A stretch of 64,000 nt of DNA from Kitasatospora arboriphila (GCF_000717275.1 NZ_JNYV01000002.1:310001-374000); one strand, 5' to 3'; positions 7,393 to 15,443 are shown, counted from the first letter of the stretch. Translations and numbers: made by a program. Notes: generated from the letters alone by a model not told the origin.

Positions 7393-9932
7393 CGTTGTCG
7401 GAGAACACAATCCCCGCGACGACCCGCGCCGCCGTCCCGTACGGCCAGGGACGTGCCCGCGGACTCGGCGCAGACGTGCTCGGCGTGCACGGCGTCGAGA
7501 TGGACAACCTCGTCGCCCTCGGCCTGCCCGTGGTCCCTGGATTGACGGTGCCGATCGGCGCCGGAGCCGGCCTGCAGGATCACCAGACCGCCACCACGGC
7601 GATCGACCTGCTCGAAAAGCTCGCGGTCCGAGGCATCTGGCCGGCTGTGCGTACAGAGCGTCGGCCCATGCTCATGCATCTACGCTGCAGCGCGCCCGTA
7701 CCCGTGTCGGCTCTACCGCCCGCCATCTCGGTCATCGGCTTGTCCAGCCGGAACATCGACGCGCTGGTGGAAGTCATCGGACGCGAACGCGACATCTACG
7801 ACTCCTGGGCCGCGAATCTGCGGTTCGTTGCCGAGAACGCGCTCGACGTGGATGTCGATGACCTCGACGACCTCGCGGACGACCATCCCGACAGCAGGGC
7901 CCAGGTGCCCGCGCTGCTGGAGCTGATCGAAGAATCGACAGGTGCACCCTTTCCCGCCGACCCGGCCGAACAACTGGGCCTGGCGGCCAAGGCGATGCTG
8001 GCTCGGTGGGCGTCACCTCGAGGCCAGCGGGCCCGTAGGGCGTTGTCGCTCCCCGACGATCTCGGGATCGCCCTGCATGTCCGAGCGCTGCGTCTGGGCT
8101 CGTGGAACGAGTCCGGGTACGGATCGGCCATCAGCCGCGACCTCGAGACCGGCCGTTTCGCACCCCACGGAGTCTTTCATCTCGGCGTTCGCCGGGCCGA
8201 CCCGAATCCGGGCCCCGGTGACCCCCTTGACCAGACACCGGGCGGCGTCCAGATCCTGGACCAGATCTTCGCAACCCTCGAGCCGCATCTGCGTGGAGTC
8301 GCAGAGGTCGAGTTCGAGGTGCGAGACCGCCAGCTGGCATTGCTGAGTGCCCAGGCGGTCGAACACCCCGGCCCACGCGCGATCACGCACCTCGCGGTGG
8401 ATCTCGCGACCGCAGGCTCCATCGACCGCAGCGAAGCCGTTCGCATGCTCGAACCAGACCTGATGCAAGACCTCCTGCACGCCCAGCTCAAACTGACCGG
8501 GTCCGAACAATTGCTCGCACGCGGGCTACCGGCCTCTCCCGGCGCTGCGATCGGTGAGATCGCCCTGTCGAGCGACCGCGCGATTACGCTCGCAGGCCAG
8601 GGGAAGAACGTCATCCTGGTGGCATCCGAGACGAGCCCGGCCGACGTGCCGGCCCTGCTCGCGGCCACCGCGGTGGTCACATCGAACGGCGGGCTGGCAT
8701 CGCATGCGGCGGTCGTCGCACGAGGGGCCGGACGCCCGGCTGTCTGCGGAGCGACGACGCTACGAATCGACGCGAACGCCGGCACGGTCACCGCCGGTGA
8801 CGTGACGCTCCGTGAAGGCGACACCGTGTCGGTCAACGGGCGCACCGGAGACGTGTATTGCGGCACCGTGACGATCCGCCCCGCCGAGCCATCGGCCGAA
8901 CTCGAGGTACTGCTCGGGTGGGCCGACGAGATCCGGCGCCTGAGGGTGCGCACCAATGCAGACAACGCCGAGGACGCCGCAACGGCGTTTCGGCTCGGTG
9001 CCGAGGGAATCGGCCTCTGCCGCACCGAACATCAGTTCCTCGGCGATCAGCTTCCTCTGGTGCAGCGCCTGGTACTCGCAGAATCGGAGGCTGAAGAGAT
9101 CGAGGCGATCGCCGCTCTCACCACGGCCCAGCAGAGCGACTTCACCGACCTGCTGCGAGTGGTCGGGAACCGGCCGATCACGGTTCGCCTTCTCGACGCT
9201 CCGCTCCACGAGTTCCTGCCTGCCGACGGCGAGTACCGCGACGAGGCGCAAGCCCAGCGCGCCGCCGACACCCATGAATCGAATCCGATGCTCGGATTGC
9301 GGGGTGTGCGGTTCGCGATGGTGCAACAGAAGCTGTATCCGGCACAGGCCGAGGCGCTGTTCCGGGCGTGGGTGACCGTGAACGGCGAAGGGCTGCAACC
9401 ACAACTCGAGGTGATGATCCCGCTGGTGTCACTGCCCGGCGAGCTGTCCAAAGCAATCGAGCAGGTGCGTTCGGCCGCAGCGGATGTTGAGCAGGACACC
9501 GGCGTGACGATTCCGTATCTCGTGGGCAGCATGGTCGAGACACCCCGCGCCGCCTTGCTGGCCGAATCGTTGGCCGAAGACGCGCAGTTCCTCTCGTTCG
9601 GCACCAACGATCTGACGCAGCTCACCTATGGGTTCTCGCGGGACGACGTCGAGAAGACCATGCTCACCCACTATCTCGAACACGGCCTGCTCGACGACAG
9701 TCCTTTCGCCGTACTGGACACCGATGGTGTCGGGGCGTTGATCTCGATGGCCGTCCGCAGTGCGCAGCAGGCGCGACCCGAGGTGAAGCTCGGCGTGTGC
9801 GGCGAACATGGTGGCGATCCTGCGTCGATCGCCTTTCTTGATTCTGTTGGACTGCACTATGTCTCGTGTTCGCCGCGTCGTGTCCCGGTGGCCCGGCTGG
9901 CTGCTGCGCACGCAGCACTCGAAAGCAGGTGA
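7389..9932 (+). CDS. Pyruvate phosphate dikinase-like protein with divergent ATP-grasp
   Basis: This 847-residue protein follows the whole PPDK layout. The swivel phosphohistidine domain has the catalytic His at about residue 439 in GGLASHAAVVARG. The C-terminal PEP/pyruvate barrel has GLCRTEHQF, GSMVETPRAAL, FLSFGTNDLTQ and the catalytic Cys at about residue 804 in GVCGEHGGDP. PPDK interconverts ATP, Pi and pyruvate with AMP, PPi and PEP. The N-terminal third is recognisable (ALGLPVVPG; LGSWNESGYGSAISRD) but lacks standard ATP-grasp landmarks: GGKGANL is GVHGVEM here, and the MPGMMDT loop reads VSALPPA. The Arg of the SVRSGA motif is kept (HLRCSA). It may be an altered-function paralog. It is coupled upstream to the small protein and followed in the same frame by an acyl-CoA dehydrogenase. 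Confidence 0.88.
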   Translation: MTLSENTIPATTRAAVPYGQGRARGLGADVLGVHGVEMDNLVALGLPVVPGLTVPIGAGAGLQDHQTATTAIDLLEKLAVRGIWPAVRTERRPMLMHLRCSAPVPVSALPPAISVIGLSSRNIDALVEVIGRERDIYDSWAANLRFVAENALDVDVDDLDDLADDHPDSRAQVPALLELIEESTGAPFPADPAEQLGLAAKAMLARWASPRGQRARRALSLPDDLGIALHVRALRLGSWNESGYGSAISRDLETGRFAPHGVFHLGVRRADPNPGPGDPLDQTPGGVQILDQIFATLEPHLRGVAEVEFEVRDRQLALLSAQAVEHPGPRAITHLAVDLATAGSIDRSEAVRMLEPDLMQDLLHAQLKLTGSEQLLARGLPASPGAAIGEIALSSDRAITLAGQGKNVILVASETSPADVPALLAATAVVTSNGGLASHAAVVARGAGRPAVCGATTLRIDANAGTVTAGDVTLREGDTVSVNGRTGDVYCGTVTIRPAEPSAELEVLLGWADEIRRLRVRTNADNAEDAATAFRLGAEGIGLCRTEHQFLGDQLPLVQRLVLAESEAEEIEAIAALTTAQQSDFTDLLRVVGNRPITVRLLDAPLHEFLPADGEYRDEAQAQRAADTHESNPMLGLRGVRFAMVQQKLYPAQAEALFRAWVTVNGEGLQPQLEVMIPLVSLPGELSKAIEQVRSAAADVEQDTGVTIPYLVGSMVETPRAALLAESLAEDAQFLSFGTNDLTQLTYGFSRDDVEKTMLTHYLEHGLLDDSPFAVLDTDGVGALISMAVRSAQQARPEVKLGVCGEHGGDPASIAFLDSVGLHYVSCSPRRVPVARLAAAHAALESR

Positions 9933-9938
9933 TGGGCG

Positions 9939-11012
9939 CTGAGTACCGAACTCGATGACCTGCGTACTGCAGTCCGTGATGCCGCTGCAGACCTCGGCGG
10001 GCCGGCCCTGTGCCGTCGGCTGGACGCCGACGGCCCTGGCTGGGATGCCAGAGCGTGGTCGGTGCTGGCCGAGCAGATCGGCATCGGCGCACTGGGCTTG
10101 CCCGAAGACCTGGGAGGTCTTGGTGGTCTCCCCGAACTGGCGGTGGTGGCCGAAGAGCTCGGAGCCGCACTGCTGCCGGTCCCCTTTCTCTCCACCGTCA
10201 TCGCCGGCCAGGTCCTACTGGGCACACCCACGCCTCCCGACGACGTCCTGACGGAGATCGCCGAGGGAGCGCCTGCGGCATTCGCAGGGCTCGACCGACG
10301 GGGGTGGTGGTCGACTGACGAATTACTCTTCGCTGCAACCGAAGTCGACGGCGGCTGGGTGATCGACGGACACGTCCCGGCCGTGCTCGGCGCCGCAGGA
10401 GCGACATGGATTGTCGTCGCCGCGAACACCGCAGACGGTCCCGACATCTTTGTCGTCGCGGCGGCCACAGACGGCGTGGGCGTCGATTTCGTTGAAACCC
10501 TCGACCTCACGCGCGCTCAGGCCTCGCTCCATCTGGCTGCCGTCCCGGCGGTCCGACTCACCGCCGGTGGAAATGCTTCTGCTGCAGTGCTTCCGGCCCT
10601 CGATACAGCGTGCATCGTGCTGGCAGCCGAGCAACTCGGCGGTTCTCAGGCCAGCCTCGATCACACGGTCGACTATGTGAAAGAGCGCCGGCAGTTCGGT
10701 CGGGCCATCGGCAGCTTCCAAGCCGTCAAACACACCCTCGCGGATCTGCTTGTCCTCGTCGAGTCGAGTCGCTCGGCAGTGAGCCGCGCAGTCGAGTCCG
10801 ATGACCGGACCGAGGCCGGGGCCGTCGCAAGGGCCTGGTGTTCGGACGCCTACCGGACAGTGAGTGCCGAAGCCGTGCAGTTACACGGCGGCATCGGCTT
10901 CACGTGGGAACACCACTGCCATCTCTATTTTCGTCGAGCGCGCGCCGACGCCCAACTGCTCGGCGGCAGTGCCATGCATCGCGAGCGACTGGCCACGGCT
11001 CTGGCCTGGTGA
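9939..11012 (+). CDS. Acyl-CoA dehydrogenase (likely CTG start)
   Basis: Acyl-CoA dehydrogenase homology starts almost at once after the PPDK-like stop (DDLRTAVRDAAADLG ... GIGALGLPEDLGGLG) and continues to HGGIGFTWEHHCHLYFRRA at the C-terminus. No ATG, GTG or TTG exists in frame between the TGA at 9930-9932 and the GTG at 10062, and starting at 10062 would remove the conserved first 40 residues. CTG at 9939, behind GCAGGTG, is therefore the best start (357 residues). The gene is also in the same frame as the PPDK-like gene, so readthrough is an alternative. It is shorter than typical FadE proteins and resembles the short partners of heteromeric actinobacterial dehydrogenases. It should form an alpha-beta double bond on an acyl-CoA using FAD. 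Confidence 0.85.
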   Translation: MSTELDDLRTAVRDAAADLGGPALCRRLDADGPGWDARAWSVLAEQIGIGALGLPEDLGGLGGLPELAVVAEELGAALLPVPFLSTVIAGQVLLGTPTPPDDVLTEIAEGAPAAFAGLDRRGWWSTDELLFAATEVDGGWVIDGHVPAVLGAAGATWIVVAANTADGPDIFVVAAATDGVGVDFVETLDLTRAQASLHLAAVPAVRLTAGGNASAAVLPALDTACIVLAAEQLGGSQASLDHTVDYVKERRQFGRAIGSFQAVKHTLADLLVLVESSRSAVSRAVESDDRTEAGAVARAWCSDAYRTVSAEAVQLHGGIGFTWEHHCHLYFRRARADAQLLGGSAMHRERLATALAW

Positions 11013-11075
11013 ACGCCTGACCACAGGGAGAGGCGCGGCCGACGCGTTCGCCCGATGTTCATTTGGCGCACTGCA

Positions 11076-11105
11076 TCGACACCTGTCAATATAGATCGGT
11101 GTCGA
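11076..11105. promoter_or_regulatory. Putative ArsR operator at arsR-acr3-arsC promoter
   Basis: A perfect 8-bp inverted repeat, TCGACACC (11076-11083) and GGTGTCGA (11098-11105), is separated by 14 bases that contain TATAGAT, a likely -10. The repeat therefore straddles the promoter, the usual arrangement for ArsR autorepression. The GTG start of arsR lies inside the right arm, so the transcript may be leaderless. Confidence 0.65.
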
Positions 11106-11485
11106 ATCAAAGTTCGAACCCGTCCGGCGATGAAGCCTGTTGCTCGCCCTTGGTCCACGAACCGCTCAGCATGGACCGCACCGTACAGCTGGCGCGCATG
11201 TTCAAGGCGTTGGGAGACCCGGTGCGGCTGCGGCTGCTGAGCCTGATTGCCAGTCACCTCGGCGGCGAAGCATGCGTCTGCGACATATCAGACTCGTTCG
11301 ACCTGTCCCAGCCGACGATCTCGCACCATCTGAAGGTGCTCCGGCAGGCCGGCCTTCTCGACTGTGAGCGCCGCGGGACCTGGGTCTACTACCGGGTGAT
11401 ACCTGCGACGCTGCAACAGCTTTCGGCGACACTCGACATGTCCGATCTCTTGCACACCGTCGATGAGGCTCTGGTGACATCGTGA
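11099..11485 (+). CDS. arsR: ArsR-family arsenite-responsive repressor
   Basis: From the GTG at 11099 the product has 128 residues: a winged helix with MFKALGDPVRLRLLSLI, recognition helix LSQPTISHHLKVLRQAGLL and wing RRGTWVYYRV. Cys14-Cys15 near the N-terminus and Cys59-x-Cys61 (EACVCDI) resemble the three-cysteine As(III) site of the Corynebacterium ArsR type rather than the classical CxC-only E. coli type. On binding arsenite it should leave its operator, the inverted repeat at 11076-11105. An upstream in-frame ATG-like start near 11063 is possible but would precede the promoter. The stop overlaps the acr3 start (GTGA), so the two are translationally coupled. Confidence 0.92.
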   Translation: MSNQSSNPSGDEACCSPLVHEPLSMDRTVQLARMFKALGDPVRLRLLSLIASHLGGEACVCDISDSFDLSQPTISHHLKVLRQAGLLDCERRGTWVYYRVIPATLQQLSATLDMSDLLHTVDEALVTS

Positions 11486-12588
11486 ACACGGCGACAAACG
11501 CGGCCGACAGACCGGCGGTCGTCGCGAAGCTGTCCACACTCGACCGCTTCCTGCCGGTGTGGATCGGCGTCGCGATGGTCGTCGGCCTGGCGCTCGGCCG
11601 GCTGATCCCCGGACTGAACAACGCGCTGTCCGCGATTTCGGTCGACGGCGTCTCGCTGCCCATCGCCATCGGGTTGCTGATCATGATGTACCCGGTGCTC
11701 GCCAAGGTCCGCTACGACCGTCTCGACTCCGTGACCGGCGACAAACGTCTGCTGGTGGCTTCGCTGGTGTTGAACTGGCTGATCGGCCCCGCACTGATGT
11801 TCGCCCTGGCGTGGCTGTTGCTCCCAGATCTGCCCGAGTACCGGACCGGCCTCATCATCGTCGGGCTGGCACGGTGCATCGCGATGGTGATCATCTGGAA
11901 CGACCTCGCGTGCGGTGATCGCGAAGCTGCCGCAGTGCTTGTCGCGATCAACTCGATGTTCCAAGTGGTCATGTTCGCCGTGCTCGGATGGTTCTACCTC
12001 TCGGTACTCCCGGGGTGGCTGGGCCTGGAACAGACCTCCATCGAGGCGTCGCCCTGGCAGATCGCGCAATCCGTGCTGATCTTCCTGGGGATCCCGCTCA
12101 TCGCCGGCTTCCTGTCCCGTCACCTCGGCGAGAAGCGCAAAGGCCGAGATTGGTACGAGACAACTTTCCTACCGCGAATCGGCCCCTGGGCGCTGTACGG
12201 GCTGTTGTTCACGATCGTCATTCTCTTTGCGTTGCAGGGTGATCAGATCACGTCGCAGCCTCTCGACGTGGTCCGGATCGCGCTCCCGCTACTGGTGTAC
12301 TTCGCGGTCATGTGGGGTGGCGGATACGCGTTCGGGGCTGCGATGGGGCTGGGGTACGCACGCACCACCACACTCGCGTTCACCGCGGCGGGCAACAATT
12401 TCGAACTCGCCATCGCCGTCGCCATCGCCACCTACGGCGCCACGTCGGGGCAAGCGCTCGCCGGTGTTGTCGGGCCCTTGATCGAGGTGCCGGTCCTCGT
12501 CGCACTGGTGTACGTGTCGCTCGCCCTGCGTCGACGCTTCACCCCGCAACCTTCCTCCAGGTCAGAGGGTGTGACGCGCAATGTCTGA
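11482..12588 (+). CDS. acr3: Acr3-type arsenite efflux permease
   Basis: This 368-residue integral membrane protein has about ten hydrophobic segments. Acr3 hallmarks are present: the conserved cysteine segment GLARCIAMVIIWNDLACGD in the middle and the helix FTAAGNNFELAIAVAI followed by GPLIEVPVLVALVYVSL. Acr3 exports As(III) by proton antiport across the plasma membrane. It starts with a GTG that overlaps the arsR stop by four bases and ends eight bases inside the arsC start, giving a compact three-gene operon. Confidence 0.95.
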   Translation: MNTATNAADRPAVVAKLSTLDRFLPVWIGVAMVVGLALGRLIPGLNNALSAISVDGVSLPIAIGLLIMMYPVLAKVRYDRLDSVTGDKRLLVASLVLNWLIGPALMFALAWLLLPDLPEYRTGLIIVGLARCIAMVIIWNDLACGDREAAAVLVAINSMFQVVMFAVLGWFYLSVLPGWLGLEQTSIEASPWQIAQSVLIFLGIPLIAGFLSRHLGEKRKGRDWYETTFLPRIGPWALYGLLFTIVILFALQGDQITSQPLDVVRIALPLLVYFAVMWGGGYAFGAAMGLGYARTTTLAFTAAGNNFELAIAVAIATYGATSGQALAGVVGPLIEVPVLVALVYVSLALRRRFTPQPSSRSEGVTRNV

Positions 12589-13015
12589 TGAAATGCCAAT
12601 GGCCAACAGGGTTCCCAGCGTGCTGTTCGTATGCGTAAGCAACAGGGGCAAGTCGGTGATGGCGCAGGGCCTCGCCCAGAAGATCGCCGGCGCCAAGCTG
12701 TCCGCAGGCTCAGCGGGCACCGATGCGAAGGTCGATGGCCGGGTGAACGAGCTGTCCGCCCAGACTCTCGCCGAGGTCGGGGTGGATGTCTCCGATCACT
12801 GGCCCCGCCGGCTCACCGACGACCTGATGCGCGCCGCTGACGTGACCGTGGTCGTCGGGACAGCCGCGCAGGTGAACCCTCCCGAGGGAACCACACTCGA
12901 GGTGTGGGACACCGATGAGCCATCACTGTGGGGGATCGAGGGCATCGACCGGATGCGCGTGATCCGTGACGACATCGCAACCCGGGTCACCGACCTCGTC
13001 GCCAGGTTGACCTGA
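12581..13015 (+). CDS. arsC: Arsenate reductase, mycothiol-dependent actinobacterial type
   Basis: The 144-residue protein has the low-molecular-weight phosphatase fold with the active-site loop VCVSNRGKSVMAQG (Cys18). The usual Arg of CX5R is Lys24 here, a substitution I recall in mycothiol-dependent actinobacterial arsenate reductases. The acidic loop VWDTDEPS supplies the general-acid Asp. The enzyme would convert arsenate to an arseno-mycothiol adduct released as arsenite by mycoredoxin, feeding Acr3. It has no thioredoxin-type extra cysteines. It is the last gene of arsR-acr3-arsC, and its stop is followed directly by the 72-bp repeat array. Confidence 0.9.
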   Translation: MSDEMPMANRVPSVLFVCVSNRGKSVMAQGLAQKIAGAKLSAGSAGTDAKVDGRVNELSAQTLAEVGVDVSDHWPRRLTDDLMRAADVTVVVGTAAQVNPPEGTTLEVWDTDEPSLWGIEGIDRMRVIRDDIATRVTDLVARLT

Positions 13016-13023
13016 GCTGTTCA

Positions 13024-13900
13024 AACGCTCGCGCTGCGGGGCAAGGGGAGTCGCGGGGAGCTGGCGAAACTCGCGGAGGCTCGGTCTGCGGGGCGAGCAT
13101 CGGCCAGAACAGCGAGCCGGGTAGCGGGTCAGCTCACGAAACTCGCACACGCTCGGGCTGCGGCGCGAGCATCGGCCAGAACAGCGAGCCGGGTAGCGGG
13201 TCAGCTCACGAAACTCGCGGAGGCTCGGTCTGCGGGGCGAGCATCGGCGAGGACAGTGAGCGGGATCGGAGGGCCGCTGGCGAAACTCGCGGAGGCTCGG
13301 TCTGCGGGGCGAGCGCCGCGACGACAGCGAGCGGGGTTGGTCGTCAGCTCACCCAACTCGCACACGCTCGCGCTCCGGACCGCGCATCGGCCAGAACAGC
13401 GAGCGGGGTGCCGGCAACTCGGCCTGCTGGGCGAGCTACGCCGAGGAAAGAGCCGGGGTTCCGGGGAGCGCACGAAACCCGCACACGCTCGGGCTGCGGC
13501 GCGAGCAACAGCCAGAACCCCGAGTGGCTGCACCCGGCAGCGGGCCAGTCAGCTCGGTCTGCGGGGCGAGCGCCGCGACGACAGCGAGCGGGGTTGGTCG
13601 TCAGCTCACCCAACTCGCACACGCTCGGGCTGCAGACCGAGCATCGGCCAGAACAGCGAGCCGGGTAGCGGGTCAGCTCACGAAACTCGCACACGCTCGG
13701 TCTGCGGGGCGAGCATCGGCGAGGAAGGCGAGCCGGGTGGCGGGTCAGCTCACGAAACCCGAGGAAGCTCGCGCTACAGTCCGAGCAACCACCAGATTCC
13801 CGAGCGGGGTTGGCGGTCAGCTCACCCAACTCGCACGCGCTCGTACTACAGACCGAGCAACCACCAGCACCCCGAGCGGGACGAACCAGGAGCGAACCAA
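13024..13900. repeat. Degenerate 72-bp tandem repeat array between convergent arsC and arsI
   Basis: The whole 885-base gap between the two stop codons is a tandem array of about 11-12 units. Well-kept units begin at 13079, 13151, 13223, 13295, 13552, 13623, 13695, 13767 and 13839; most are 72 bases, some 71, with shorter damaged units near 13366-13551. Each unit opens with GCTCG, ten variable bases, then CGAGC, a potential small hairpin. It continues with a CAGAACAGCGAGC-like block and ends CAGCTCACGAAACTCGC. The spacer bases in the hairpin vary while the arms stay, as in GCTCGgtctgcggggCGAGC and GCTCGcgctacagtcCGAGC. Reading frames through the array are by-products of the period being a multiple of three. 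No gene is supported here. Confidence 0.9.
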
Positions 13901-14380
13901 CTAACAGCAGGACTTGCTGGGATCGTCCCCTGCAGCTGAACCGCAACACACCGAATCGGTCGAACTCGACTCAACACTGTTGTCCAACACCAACTTCGGA
14001 CTGGTGCCAAACGTGTCTGAATCCGCGAGGACGGTGTACACCTCCCACTTTTCACCCGCCGGGCCGCTCACCCACACCTTGTCCTGGGTGGCAAAGCAGC
14101 ATGTCGAGTTGATCTCTTCTTCGGTGAAGAGTCCCTTGCCACTGAGTCGGGCGATGTCGCTGTGAACCTTCTCGCTCGACTCCACCTCGACCCCGAGATG
14201 GTTGATCGTTCCACCCTTGCCCGGGTTTTCCAGCAGGACCAACTTCAGTGGCGGTTCCGTCACCGCGAAGTTTGCATATCCGGGCTTGAGTTTGGCCGGC
14301 GGGACGTCGAACAATTTCGAGTAGAACGCGACCGCTTGATCCAAGTTGTCGACATTGAGTGCCAGCTGCATACGGGACAT
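13901..14380 (-). CDS. arsI: ArsI-type glyoxalase-fold C-As lyase (CadI-like)
   Basis: The 159-residue protein starts at an ATG behind GGAGG. It is a VOC-fold dioxygenase with likely Fe(II) ligands Gln5, His61 and Glu113 and the vicinal pair Cys94-Cys95 (NSTCCFATQ). This is the layout of ArsI, which cleaves the carbon-arsenic bond of trivalent organoarsenicals such as methylarsenite. CadI proteins, cadmium-induced in mycobacteria, belong to the same family. The C-terminal tail adds two further pairs, Cys145-Cys146 and Cys158-Cys159, which could bind As(III) or Cd(II). It is divergent from arsR2 with a palindromic operator pair between, and convergent to arsC. Confidence 0.87.
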   Translation of the reverse strand: MSRMQLALNVDNLDQAVAFYSKLFDVPPAKLKPGYANFAVTEPPLKLVLLENPGKGGTINHLGVEVESSEKVHSDIARLSGKGLFTEEEINSTCCFATQDKVWVSGPAGEKWEVYTVLADSDTFGTSPKLVLDNSVESSSTDSVCCGSAAGDDPSKSCC

Positions 14381-14400
14381 TGCCTAACCTCCACCTGTGA

Positions 14401-14455
14401 GACATACGTCGAATTACTTGCCACACCCACACTGGCTACCTTTTCGACATATGTC
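14401..14455. promoter_or_regulatory. Paired ArsR operators in the arsI/arsR divergent promoter
   Basis: GACATACGTCGAA (14401-14413) and TTCGACATATGTC (14443-14455) are inverted copies matching at 12 of 13 bases. The right one contains the perfect palindrome GACATATGTC. They flank the central 29 bases between the divergent starts of arsI (14380) and arsR2 (14479), so one regulator could control both genes. The sequence differs from the TCGACACC operator of the first arsR. Confidence 0.65.
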
Positions 14456-14478
14456 AAGGAAGTCGGTAGAGTTCAGGC

Positions 14479-14838
14479 ATGCCCAAGACTCTCCCGGTGA
14501 TCGACATGACGGCACCCATCTGTTGCGCGCCGGTCTCGGCGTCACCGATGGACGATGCGGCCGCGCTGGAAGTTGCGTTGCGGCTCAAGGCACTTGCCGA
14601 CCCTGTGCGGATCAAGCTGATGTCGATTCTCCTCACGGCAGAGGCGGGTGAGGTGTGCACCTGCGACCTCGCCGCTGCCGTGAAGTTGTCCGAGCCGACG
14701 GTCAGTCACCATCTCGGACAGCTCAAGAAGGCGGGCATGGTGCGGCCGGAGCGACGCGGCATGAACGTCTACTACCGCGCCCACACCGACGCGTTGCAGG
14801 CCCTCCGGCAGGTTCTCGACCCCTCCTGCTGCCGCTGA
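14479..14838 (+). CDS. arsR: Second ArsR-family arsenic repressor
   Basis: The 119-residue winged-helix repressor has the DNA-binding helix LSEPTVSHHLGQLKKAGMV and wing RRGMNVYYRAH. Its As(III) site is Cys15-Cys16 (APICCAP) plus Cys60-x-Cys62 (EVCTCDL), the same pattern as the first ArsR in the island, with an extra CysCys two residues from the C-terminus. It most likely represses itself and the divergent arsI through the paired operators at 14401-14455. The two ArsR proteins are diverged paralogs with different predicted operators. Confidence 0.9.
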   Translation: MPKTLPVIDMTAPICCAPVSASPMDDAAALEVALRLKALADPVRIKLMSILLTAEAGEVCTCDLAAAVKLSEPTVSHHLGQLKKAGMVRPERRGMNVYYRAHTDALQALRQVLDPSCCR

Positions 14839-14866
14839 GTGCGTCCTCCGGCCGCACACGCACCGA

Positions 14867-15352
14867 TCAGTTCGCCATCTGCGCGAACATGCCTGGCTCG
14901 TAGGCGCCTGCCGGCGTCTTCACGATCACATTGATCCGGTTTGCGGCGTTGATCAATGCGATGAGACAGATCAAGGCGCCTATCTGATCGTCGTCATGGT
15001 GTTTGCGCACCTCCGCCCAAGTTTCATCGCGGACGCCACGGTGATGATCGGCGAGTCGGGTGGCTTCTTCGGTGAGGGTCAACGCAGCACGCTCGGCGTC
15101 TGTGAACACGGTTGCCTCACGCCACGCCGCAATCAGATTGAGCCGCGTCGATGTTTCCCCGGCCGCGGCCGCCTCCTTGGTGTGCATGTCCGTGCAGAAT
15201 CCACACCCGTTGATCTGACTGGCGCGAATCTTGACCAGTTCCTGGGTCGATCTCGGCAGTGGCGAATCGTCGATCACCAGGCCGGCGTTGAGGAACCGCT
15301 TGCTGAACTTCGCGGCGACGTCATTGTCGAGCATGTCGAATCGGGCAACCAT
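14867..15352 (-). CDS. Carboxymuconolactone decarboxylase/AhpD-family protein (ECF41 partner)
   Basis: The 161-residue alpha-helical protein carries the AhpD redox motif CGFCTDMH (Cys50, Cys53, His57), typical of alkylhydroperoxidase-like CMD proteins. It is divergent from an ECF41 sigma factor, the standard genomic partner of this sigma group. A near-consensus ECF41 promoter faces the gene: TGTCACA on the minus strand at 15425-15431 and CATC at 15405-15408, with 16 bases between. It probably removes peroxides or a reactive quinone or organic substrate under control of the neighbouring sigma factor. The physiological substrate of ECF41-linked CMD proteins is not settled. Confidence 0.9.
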   Translation of the reverse strand: MVARFDMLDNDVAAKFSKRFLNAGLVIDDSPLPRSTQELVKIRASQINGCGFCTDMHTKEAAAAGETSTRLNLIAAWREATVFTDAERAALTLTEEATRLADHHRGVRDETWAEVRKHHDDDQIGALICLIALINAANRINVIVKTPAGAYEPGMFAQMAN

Positions 15353-15404
15353 TGATCATGTCCTCACTTGAGATGGTGTCTGTCGCGGAATGCGACAACC
15401 ACGA

Positions 15405-15431
15405 GATGTCGGCGAGCCTCCGGTTGTGACA
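15405..15431 (-). promoter_or_regulatory. ECF41-type promoter for the AhpD-like gene
   Basis: On the minus strand: -35 TGTCACA (15431 to 15425), 16-base spacer, -10 CATC (15408 to 15405). The published ECF41 consensus is TGTCACA with CGTC; the second base of the -10 differs here. It points at the AhpD-like gene starting at 15352. Confidence 0.7.
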
Positions 15432-15443
15432 CCCCCAGCCAGG

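Noticed and set aside
10062..11012. Start of the acyl-CoA dehydrogenase at the GTG at 10062
   Set aside because: It would delete about 40 residues that match the conserved N-terminal helix region of the family.
13024..13900. CRISPR array
   Set aside because: Units are contiguous 72-bp repeats without unique spacers of constant length, and no cas genes are present.
13256..13939. Open frame of 227 codons in the repeat array between arsC and arsI
   Set aside because: It only follows the 72-bp period (a multiple of three); frames are also open on the other strand, and no start signal or family match is visible.
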